Shown here piece by piece: positions 9,147-15,616 of a stretch of 64,000 nucleotides of DNA (the stretch's first letter is position 1; each line of letters opens with the position of its first letter). The position numbers were made by a program, and so were the translations under genes. Source of the DNA: DATAVB01 sp036267955. GTDB taxonomy: Bacteria; Actinomycetota; Actinomycetes; Mycobacteriales; QHCD01. The stretch is from NCBI GenBank assembly GCA_036267955.1, contig DATAVB010000004.1:15005-79004 (forward strand), read 5' to 3'. The notes under the pieces are model-generated. The model worked only from the letters and a program-made list of their open reading frames with translations. It made no database searches and had not been told where the DNA came from.

Positions 9147-9158
9147 TCAACCGATTGA
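9147..9158. promoter_or_regulatory. Putative LacI-family operator O2
   Basis: TCAACCGATTGA is a 12-base near-palindrome with the central CG expected for a LacI-family site. It lies 120 bases upstream of the regulator gene and repeats the core found at 9013. Two spaced copies suggest DNA looping or separate control of the two divergent promoters. Confidence 0.55.
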
Positions 9159-9278
9159 TCTGTCATGATGTGAACGCGCGGCCAACCGTCGCGGCGGACC
9201 GGACCGGCCACTCGTAGGCTGACCGGATATGCGATCGCCGCGGGTCGGCCGCGTCGCGGCACGGACACGGGAGCGGAT

Positions 9279-10325
9279 ATGGCTGAGGCAGGCGGACCGG
9301 CCAAGGGGGCTCGGCGCAGCACGATCGCGGACGTCGCCGCGTTGGCGAGCGTCGACCGTTCGGTCGTGTCCCGGCTGATCAACGACGATCCCAAGCTCAG
9401 CATCCGCGACTCGACCCGGCAGCGCGTGCTCGACGCCATCCAGATGCTCGGCTACCGGCCCAACGCCGCGGCCCGCAGCCTGCGTACCGCCCGTACCCGC
9501 ACGCTCGGACTGTTCATGCCCGACTTCGTCAACCCGGTCTACGCCGAGATCATCAAGGGCGCCGAGCAGGCGGCCGCGGCGGTCGGATCGCTGCTGGTCA
9601 CCGGCTCGGTCCGCTCCACCGGGGTCACCGCGCAGACGTATCTCGACCTGCTGGGGCACGGCCGGGTCGACGGGCTGCTGCTGGCGGCCGGCGGGCTGCG
9701 TGAGACCGACGAGACGGAGCTGTCCCGGCTCGGTCTGCCGTGGCTGTTCACCAACCAGACCGGGGCCGGCCGTCGCCGCTACGTGATCCTGGACGACGAG
9801 CGGGCCGCCATCCTCGCGGTCGACCACCTCGTCGAGCTCGGCCACCGCCGCATCGCCCACATCGCCGGCCCACACACGACCTTCTCGGCGCGCCGCCGCC
9901 GGCAGGGCTACACCAAGGCGGTGCGCACGCATCGGCTCGGCACCGGCGCCGAGCTCGTCGTGGCCGGCGACTACAACCCGGACGGCGGAGCGCACGGGAT
10001 GGAGGAGCTGCTGCGGTTGCCCGATCCACCCACCGCGGTGCTGGTCGGCAACGTCGCGTCCGCCATCGGCGCGCTGCACGCGGCCCACCAACTCGGCGTC
10101 CGGGTCCCCCAGGACATTTCGGTGATCGCCGTACACGATCTGGCGCTGGCGGCCCGGCTCGTGCCGCCGCTGACCACGGTGCGGATGCCGCTGGAGCGGC
10201 TGGGCAGCCGGGCGGTCGAGCTGCTGCTTGAACGTCCCGCGGACGCGGACGTGCGGGAGGTGGTCCGGGAACCGATCGAGCTCGTGCTGCGCGAGTCGAC
10301 CGCGCCGCCGGGGCGGCACGTTTAA
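9279..10325 (+). CDS. LacI-family transcriptional regulator
   Basis: The 348-residue protein has an N-terminal LacI helix-turn-helix (STIADVAALASVDRSVVSRLIND) with hinge helix NAAARSLRT. A periplasmic-binding-like sensor domain follows, beginning TLGLFMPDFVNPVYAEIIKGAE. It most likely represses the divergent ABC transporter and catabolic operon and releases DNA on binding a sugar or pathway intermediate. ATG 9279 follows a GGAG-like site. Ser replaces the more usual Gly in the turn (ALASVD for ALAGVS), which may reflect its particular operator. Confidence 0.9.
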   Translation: MAEAGGPAKGARRSTIADVAALASVDRSVVSRLINDDPKLSIRDSTRQRVLDAIQMLGYRPNAAARSLRTARTRTLGLFMPDFVNPVYAEIIKGAEQAAAAVGSLLVTGSVRSTGVTAQTYLDLLGHGRVDGLLLAAGGLRETDETELSRLGLPWLFTNQTGAGRRRYVILDDERAAILAVDHLVELGHRRIAHIAGPHTTFSARRRRQGYTKAVRTHRLGTGAELVVAGDYNPDGGAHGMEELLRLPDPPTAVLVGNVASAIGALHAAHQLGVRVPQDISVIAVHDLALAARLVPPLTTVRMPLERLGSRAVELLLERPADADVREVVREPIELVLRESTAPPGRHV

Positions 10326-10379
10326 GGGCTCGACGTCCTAGGGGATGATCAGGCCTACCTGCTCCGAGAAGGGGGTCCG

Positions 10380-10781
10380 ATGGGCTTCGATCAATACCAC
10401 GAACCGGCAGCCGAGCTGTCGCCCGAGATACGGACGTTTGCCCGCATGTGTGCCTCGCTGGGTGAGGAGGCCGAAGCCATCAACTGGTATCAGCAGCGGA
10501 TCTCGGTCGAGCCCGACGAAACGGCGCGAGCGATCATGTCCGACGCGCAGGGCGAGGAATTCAAGCACTTCAGCATGGACCTGGAATTCCTGCTGCGCCG
10601 GGTGCCGAAATGGCGTGAGATCGCCCAGGGGATCCTCTTTCAGCCCGGGGACATCGTGGAGCACGGCGAGGACGCCGAGGCCGAGGCCAACGGCGAGAGC
10701 AGCGACGAATCGTCCACTGAATCCAGCATCACGGCGGACGGGGCATTGTCCATCGGCAGCCTGAAGGGAACCCACCAGTGA
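10380..10781 (+). CDS. Encapsulated ferritin (EncFtn), encapsulin cargo
   Basis: The 133-residue protein matches encapsulated ferritins, which oxidise Fe(II) inside an encapsulin shell. It has YHEP near the N terminus and the two-helix motif GEEAEAINWYQQR...GEEFKH. By alignment with the Rhodospirillum protein, ferroxidase ligands are Glu30, Glu60 and His63, with Trp36 conserved. An acidic, serine-rich linker (about 94-118) leads to a cargo-loading peptide DGALSIGSLKG at 120-130, which should dock on the inner shell wall. It has a good AGAAGGGG ribosome site and overlaps the shell gene by GTGA. Annotation is firm. Confidence 0.93.
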   Translation: MGFDQYHEPAAELSPEIRTFARMCASLGEEAEAINWYQQRISVEPDETARAIMSDAQGEEFKHFSMDLEFLLRRVPKWREIAQGILFQPGDIVEHGEDAEAEANGESSDESSTESSITADGALSIGSLKGTHQ

Positions 10782-11578
10782 GCCACCTGTTGCGGTCATT
10801 CGCGCCCATCCCCAGCGGCGGCTGGGATCTGCTGGACAGCGAGGCCAAAGAGCATCTGACGAACGCGCTGGCGGCTCGCAAGCTGGTCGACTTCGCCGGG
10901 CCGAAAGGCTGGGACTATTCGGCGACCAATCTGGGCCGGACCGACCCGGTCTCGGCTGCCCCGGTCGAGGGGGTCGCGGCCCGGAGCCGCCGGGTGCTGC
11001 CGCTGGTGGAGCTGCGGGTGCCGTTCAGCGTGAGCCGCGAGGAGTTGGAGAACGCCGAACGCGGCGCCGTCGATGTCAATCTGGACAGCCTGGACGACGC
11101 GGCCCGGCAGATCGCGCTGGCGGAGAACATCGCCGTCTTCCACGGTTGGGGCGAGGCCGGGTTCGTCGGCGTTGCCCAGGCCTCACCGCATCCGACGATC
11201 GCGCGCGAGCCGGCGATCGACGGGTACCCGCGGCGGGTGGCGAAGGCGGTGGAGTTGCTGCACGCCCAGGGCATCGACGGCCCGTACGGCCTGGCGCTGA
11301 GCCCGGAGGAGTACACCAGCGTCATCGAGACGACCGAGCACGGCGGCTATCCGCTGTTCGACCACCTGGGCAAGATCCTGTCCGGGCCCATCGTGTGGGC
11401 GCCCGGGGTGCAGGGTGGCGTGGTGTTGAGCCTGCGCGGGGACGATTTCCTCTTCGAATCCGGGCAGGATCTGGCGATCGGATACGACCACCACGACGCC
11501 GAGTCGATTTACCTCTATTTCGAGGAGACTTTCAGTTTTCGGGTGGCGACACCGGAAGCGGCGGTCGTGCTGAGCTGA
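10778..11578 (+). CDS. Family 1 encapsulin shell protein
   Basis: The 266-residue protein is a linocin/CFP29-type encapsulin with an HK97 phage capsid fold. Diagnostic stretches are the N-terminal LLRSFAPIPSGGWDLLDSEAKEHLTNALAARKLVDF, DDAARQIALAENIAVFHG and the C-terminal ESIYLYFEETFSFRVATPEAAV. Proteins of this size usually form 60-subunit shells about 24 nm wide. The GTG start overlaps the EncFtn stop, fixing cargo and shell in one transcript. A strong hairpin follows the gene. Together the pair makes an iron-mineralising nanocompartment. Confidence 0.95.
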   Translation: MSHLLRSFAPIPSGGWDLLDSEAKEHLTNALAARKLVDFAGPKGWDYSATNLGRTDPVSAAPVEGVAARSRRVLPLVELRVPFSVSREELENAERGAVDVNLDSLDDAARQIALAENIAVFHGWGEAGFVGVAQASPHPTIAREPAIDGYPRRVAKAVELLHAQGIDGPYGLALSPEEYTSVIETTEHGGYPLFDHLGKILSGPIVWAPGVQGGVVLSLRGDDFLFESGQDLAIGYDHHDAESIYLYFEETFSFRVATPEAAVVLS

Positions 11579-11596
11579 GCATTTGTTAGCCGGCGC

Positions 11597-11632
11597 CCGC
11601 CTCCGTACGGTTTGATTGCCGTACGGAGGCGG
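11597..11632. terminator. Perfect 14-bp hairpin between convergent genes
   Basis: CCGCCTCCGTACGG (11597-11610) pairs perfectly with CCGTACGGAGGCGG (11619-11632) across an eight-base loop. It sits between the encapsulin gene and the convergent SDR gene and can serve both. Only a short T run follows on the plus strand, so it may be a Rho-assisted or L-shaped actinobacterial terminator. Confidence 0.75.
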
Positions 11633-11644
11633 CGCCGCTTTCCG

Positions 11645-12394
11645 CTACCAGACGGTGTATCCGCCGTCGACGACCATGTCGGAGCCGGTGACGTAGCTGC
11701 TCGCGTCCGAGGCGAGGAATACGGCCAGCGGCGCGATCTCCTCCGGCTCGGCGACGCGACCCATCGGGGTGCCGTCGATCCAGTATTTGAGCCATTCCGC
11801 ATTGGACATTCCACGCTTCGTCAGCTCGGTGCCGACGTATCCGGGGGAAATGGAATTCACCCGGACACCGCGATTCGCCCATTCACCGGCGAGGGATTTG
11901 GTCAGGTGGATGACGGCGGCCTTCGAGGTGTTGTACGAGGCCTGCGGCTGCGGCCGGTTGGAGATGCTGCCGCTCATGCTGCCCATGTTGATGATGCTGC
12001 CGCTCCCCTGGCTCAGCATCTGCCGGCCGGCGGCCTGGCAGCCGTAGAAGACGCCGTCGAGGTTGACGGCCATCAGCTTCCGCCATTCCTCGGGCGTGGT
12101 GTCCTCGGCCGGCGCATTGGAGACGATGCCGGCGTTGTTGACGTGGATGTCGAGCGAACCGGAGTCGGCCACGACGTGCGCGACCGCCTGCTGCATCGAC
12201 TCCGGGTCGGTGACGTCGCACGGGACGAAACCGCAACCGAGTTCGTCGGCGGTCGCCTGACCGGTCTGTTCATCGAGGTCCCCGATGTAGACGTTGGCGC
12301 CGGATTCCTTCAGCGCGATCGTGATCGCCCGTCCGATGCCTCGCGCGCCTCCGGTGACGAAGGCGTTCTTGCCTGCCAGGCTGAATGGATTCAC
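11645..12394 (-). CDS. Short-chain dehydrogenase/reductase (classical SDR)
   Basis: The 249-residue protein shows the classical SDR plan: nucleotide motif TGGARGIG, NNAG at the end of beta-4, and a Ser/Tyr/Lys catalytic set seen as SMSGS and YNTSK. The acidic GDLDE after beta-2 favours NAD(H). The C-terminal TGSDMVVDGGYTVW is typical of polyol or 3-oxoacyl reductase relatives. It starts at ATG after GAGGAGA. The nearest same-strand gene upstream is the HNH gene, 142 bases away, so it may be transcribed alone. The substrate is unknown. Confidence 0.88.
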   Translation of the reverse strand: MNPFSLAGKNAFVTGGARGIGRAITIALKESGANVYIGDLDEQTGQATADELGCGFVPCDVTDPESMQQAVAHVVADSGSLDIHVNNAGIVSNAPAEDTTPEEWRKLMAVNLDGVFYGCQAAGRQMLSQGSGSIINMGSMSGSISNRPQPQASYNTSKAAVIHLTKSLAGEWANRGVRVNSISPGYVGTELTKRGMSNAEWLKYWIDGTPMGRVAEPEEIAPLAVFLASDASSYVTGSDMVVDGGYTVW

Positions 12395-12536
12395 AGCGGT
12401 CTCCTCGCGCTCTCTGTGGCCCCGATGGCGGGTCCGGCTCGGTCATGCCTACGCGCCCAACGCCGGCCAGCGGCCGATCGGGTACCCGCCGATGATGCCT
12501 GACCGCCCGCCCGGCTGGCCGTTCGGGCTGGCGGAA

Positions 12537-13841
12537 TCACCGTTGCAGCGGGGCGGCGTGCATGGTGTTGCGTCTCGGTCGCTGCTCGGGGTCAAGCAGT
12601 GGTGGTGGGATGACGTACGGAATTCCTTTCTGGAAGACGATCTGCCAGTCGTCGTGGTGGACGGTCCAGTGATGCCGGGGACATAACAGCACGAGATTGT
12701 TGAGAGCGGTTGGGCCGCCGTTGGCCCAATGCCGGACGTGATGGACCTCGCACCGTGGCGCTGGTGCATCACAGCCCAGGTGCACACATCCGATGTCTCG
12801 GGCCACTACGGCTCGTCGGATGCCGAGTGGGATGGTGCGGCTGGCGCGACCGACGTCCAGTGGCTCACTGTCGCTGCCCAGGACGATCGGGATGACCGAG
12901 GCGTCGCAGGCGATGCGGCGGGCGGTTGCGAGGCTGATTGGTGCGCCGGTGTTGAGGGTGGCGTGGCCGGTGCCGTCGCGGAGGTCGGCCAGCGACAGCG
13001 TCACGGTCACGTGTGGTCGTTCCCCGGCGACGGTCGGCAGGTCCCCCCGGTTCAGGGCCTGTTCGCTCAACGCCACGAGCGCGTCGGCGCGGCGTCGTGC
13101 GGGTGATCGTGGATCTTTGACGCCGTCTTCGGCGGCGTGGGGTTGCATCAGGGGTGCGAGGGCGGCTTGGACGGTGGCGGAGCCTTCGGCGTCGAGACGT
13201 CCGCGAATCAGATCCATGCCGTAGGCATCACGTCGAAACGTGAGTTCACGGCGTGCGGGCCTGTCGTCGGGCAGGTTCCCGTCCGGGTTAAGATGCAGGT
13301 GCAGCCGCTGAGCCACGGTCCGCAAATCGGAGGGATCCAGCTTCCGGGCGTGTCCAGCCAGCGTCTTCTCGGCCTCGGTGACGACGTCTCGGTCCAGGCT
13401 GTTCGGCAGGCGCCGGATCGCCCTGCCGATGATCCGGGCATGCTCACCCGAAATCTCACCCGAAGCGACACCCGCAGCGGTGGCCGGTAATCCCGGCTCC
13501 ACCGTCTCACCGGACGGCAACACCCCCGGCACCAACTCTCGCACCCCATGCAACCGCCGTATCGCCTCAGCAGAAGAAACATGAAGCCGGGCTTTTAAGA
13601 ATTGCCGGGTCGACAGTCCGGCCAACGCCCCCGCAACATCCCGACGATGAAAATCGCCCAACAACCGCAACTTCCCGTACTCCAACCTGCGCGTGATCCG
13701 TTCCGCCGCAGCCAACGCGTCCGCCTCGGCTTGACCGGACAGCTGCCAGACATCCGCCGACAGCAACGACTCCGTCGCGGCCTCGATCAACGCCAACGCA
13801 GCCGAAACCGCATCCGGAGGAGCCTCGGTCGTCGAACTCAT
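12537..13841 (-). CDS. DUF222/13E12-repeat HNH endonuclease
   Basis: The 434-residue protein has an N-terminal DUF222 region (RITRRLEYGKLRLLGDFHRRD) and a C-terminal HNH nuclease domain. The latter reads CVHLGCDAPAPRCEVHHVRHWANGGPT then NNLVLLCPRHHWTVHH, with paired cysteines and the His-Asn-His core. This family is multicopy in actinobacteria and is named from the mycobacterial REP13E12 repeats, which can act as phage attachment sites. Its cellular role is unsettled. The start is ATG with the upstream sequence tandemly repeated two to three times. A second family member ends the window at 62513-64000. Confidence 0.9.
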   Translation of the reverse strand: MSSTTEAPPDAVSAALALIEAATESLLSADVWQLSGQAEADALAAAERITRRLEYGKLRLLGDFHRRDVAGALAGLSTRQFLKARLHVSSAEAIRRLHGVRELVPGVLPSGETVEPGLPATAAGVASGEISGEHARIIGRAIRRLPNSLDRDVVTEAEKTLAGHARKLDPSDLRTVAQRLHLHLNPDGNLPDDRPARRELTFRRDAYGMDLIRGRLDAEGSATVQAALAPLMQPHAAEDGVKDPRSPARRRADALVALSEQALNRGDLPTVAGERPHVTVTLSLADLRDGTGHATLNTGAPISLATARRIACDASVIPIVLGSDSEPLDVGRASRTIPLGIRRAVVARDIGCVHLGCDAPAPRCEVHHVRHWANGGPTALNNLVLLCPRHHWTVHHDDWQIVFQKGIPYVIPPPLLDPEQRPRRNTMHAAPLQR

Positions 13842-14150
13842 AACTCCACCCTAAAACCCGGGTACGACAATCCCGGGCCGTCAACGGGACCTGGCGAAAA
13901 GAAATCCCGGCCCGCCAGAACGCGGGCGCCACGGAACCGCCTCCACGTAAGGCCGGCGACTCCACTCATGACACCACCGTAAACCGACGGTCTGACAATC
14001 CCGGGCCCGTCAACCGTTCCGCGCGAAAAGAAATCCCGGCCCGCCAGAACCGCACCCGCACCCGCACGCAGGCACTACGAAACCGCCTCCACGTAAGGCT
14101 TGCAGCGCTACTCATGCCACAACAATAAAACAGGGGCCCGACAATTCCAG
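13837..14150. repeat. Tandem repeat of the HNH gene's 5' region (two full units plus a partial one)
   Basis: Each unit begins with CTCAT (reverse of the start ATGAG) at 13837, 13965 and 14111, giving periods of 128 and 146 bases. Units share GACAATCCCGGGCC, then GAAAAGAAATCCCGGCCC followed by GCCAGAAC, and AACCGCCTCCACGTAAGGC. The third unit is only about 40 bases long and more diverged. The repeats thus include the promoter and the first codons of the HNH gene. They do not extend into the gene body. Confidence 0.75.
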
Positions 14151-14473
14151 CCGAGCCCGGAACGTCAACGTCGGCGAGAATTCGCAACGCCACAACACCA
14201 GCGCAGGCCGTGAACGGACGCCCCCAACATGTGGGATCCCGACCCACCCGACCAGCAACCGCCCGACCGGCGAAAGTTTCCGGATCCGCACTGTCGGCGC
14301 ATCGGTCGGGCCCGGCCGATGAGGACCAGTCCCGAGCCGCGCTCCGGCACAACTGCGTACCGGCGACACGATTCGACGGCAACACTCCGGACCCGTATCC
14401 CCGACATCGTTGACGGGCCTGGCACCGCTGGCTACGGTTCACCACACAAACGCGCATCGGTATTGGAGGCTCA
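14151..14473. other. Intergenic stretch with no recognised content
   Basis: Between the last repeat unit and the LacI gene lie about 320 bases with no convincing gene, RNA or hairpin. The regulator's GGAGG ribosome site is at the right end. Confidence 0.4.
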
Positions 14474-15538
14474 GTGGCGGGCGCATCCGACAGCAGAGCC
14501 GACCGGGACCGGGCCAGGCGTCCCAGGTTGTCGGACGTCGCCGCACTCGCCGGAGTCTCCTCCTCGACCGCATCCCGGGCGCTGACCGACAACGGCTACG
14601 CCGCGCCCGATGTCAGAAAGCGCGTTGCCGCGGCGGCCGACAAGCTCGGCTACGTGCCCGACGCGAACGCCCGCGGCCTCAAGGCCCAGGCCACCCGCAC
14701 GGTCGGGCTTCTCGTCTCGGACCTGCGCAATTCCTTCTACGCCGAGGTCGCGGCCGGCGCGGCCAGCGTGCTGCGCGAGCAGGACTACACAATCGTTCTC
14801 GTGGACGACGCCGCGAGCGACCGCGAGGAGATGGCTGCGGCTCGCACGTTTCTCGCCACCCGGGTGGCCGGCGTGCTGCTGACGCCGCTTTCGGCCACCG
14901 TGACGGAATTCGTCAGCCGGCATGGGCTACCAGTGGTCGAGATCGATCGGCAGTTCTCCCGGGGGCGCTGCGACGCCGTTCTCATCAACAATGTGAAGGC
15001 CGCAAACGAGCTGACCAGTCACCTGCTCTCCCTGGGACACCGCCGCATCGCGTTGGTAATCGACGAGACCGACTGGACCACCGGCAAGGGTCGGCTGCGC
15101 GGCTACGTCCGCGCCCTCGAGCAGGCCGGATTGAAGCTGGACGAGAGCCTCGTCCTGCGGTGTGGCCTGGATCTGAACGAGGTCTCCGACCAGACCCGCA
15201 CGCTGTTGACCGCGCGCCGCCGGCCCACCGCGGTATTCACCGCCAACAATCTGTTGGCCGAGCTCGTCTGGCGGCAGGCGCATGAGCTCGGGCTGTCCAT
15301 TCCCGGCGATCTGTCCTTTGTCGCATTCGACGACTCGCCCTGGATGAGCATGGTGTCCCCCGGCATCACGACGATCCGGCAGCCGGCGTTCGAGCTCGGC
15401 AGCCGGGCCGCGGAGTTGCTGCTTTCCCGTATTGCCGAGCCGGCCAAAGCCCGTACCGTCTCGCTCGGCTCGGAATTGGTCGAGCGCGGTTCGGTGGCCC
15501 GACCCGGGCGTCGGCGGACCGCGGCCAAGACCGTTTGA
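14474..15538 (+). CDS. LacI-family transcriptional regulator
   Basis: The 354-residue protein has a LacI helix-turn-helix (PRLSDVAALAGVSSSTASRALTDN), the hinge PDANARGLKAQ, and a sugar-sensing domain starting TVGLLVSDLRNSFYAEVAAGA. GTG 14474 was chosen because GGAGG sits just upstream and it directly precedes the DNA-binding domain. It lies upstream of the alpha-mannosidase in the same direction, with a palindromic LacI-type site in the gap. It most likely controls the mannosidase in response to mannose or a mannoside. Confidence 0.9.
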   Translation: MAGASDSRADRDRARRPRLSDVAALAGVSSSTASRALTDNGYAAPDVRKRVAAAADKLGYVPDANARGLKAQATRTVGLLVSDLRNSFYAEVAAGAASVLREQDYTIVLVDDAASDREEMAAARTFLATRVAGVLLTPLSATVTEFVSRHGLPVVEIDRQFSRGRCDAVLINNVKAANELTSHLLSLGHRRIALVIDETDWTTGKGRLRGYVRALEQAGLKLDESLVLRCGLDLNEVSDQTRTLLTARRRPTAVFTANNLLAELVWRQAHELGLSIPGDLSFVAFDDSPWMSMVSPGITTIRQPAFELGSRAAELLLSRIAEPAKARTVSLGSELVERGSVARPGRRRTAAKTV

Positions 15539-15567
15539 CGCCTGAATCGTCGCGCTCTACCGTCGAC

Positions 15568-15581
15568 TGGTAACGATGCCA
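15568..15581. promoter_or_regulatory. Putative LacI-family operator upstream of the alpha-mannosidase gene
   Basis: TGGTAACGATGCCA fits the symmetric pattern TGGnAnCGnTnCCA with central CG. It lies 36 bases before the mannosidase start and 30 bases after the regulator's stop, which is where an operator would act. Confidence 0.45.
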
Positions 15582-15616
15582 CACCTTCCCTTTGAAACTC
15601 CGGGTGGTCCACACCG

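Larger units (their letters stand above)
8898..9278. promoter_or_regulatory. Divergent promoter region between sugar ABC operon and lacI
   Basis: This 381-base intergenic region separates the sugar-binding lipoprotein gene (leftward) from the LacI gene (rightward). It carries two copies of an 11-base palindromic core, annotated separately, about 135 bases apart. I see no RNA gene or small reading frame in it. Promoter hexamers could not be assigned with confidence. Confidence 0.6.

Noticed and set aside
10778..11578. Prophage capsid gene
   Set aside because: The HK97-like protein is a family 1 encapsulin with its ferritin cargo, and no portal, terminase or tail genes are around it.
13567..13965. 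Short open frames within the repeated 5' region of the HNH gene
   Set aside because: They arise because each repeat carries an ATGAG start-like unit; the encoded peptides have no family resemblance and run into the gene in another frame.
13837..14150. CRISPR array
   Set aside because: Repeat units are over 120 bases, diverged and contain no regular spacers or cas genes nearby.
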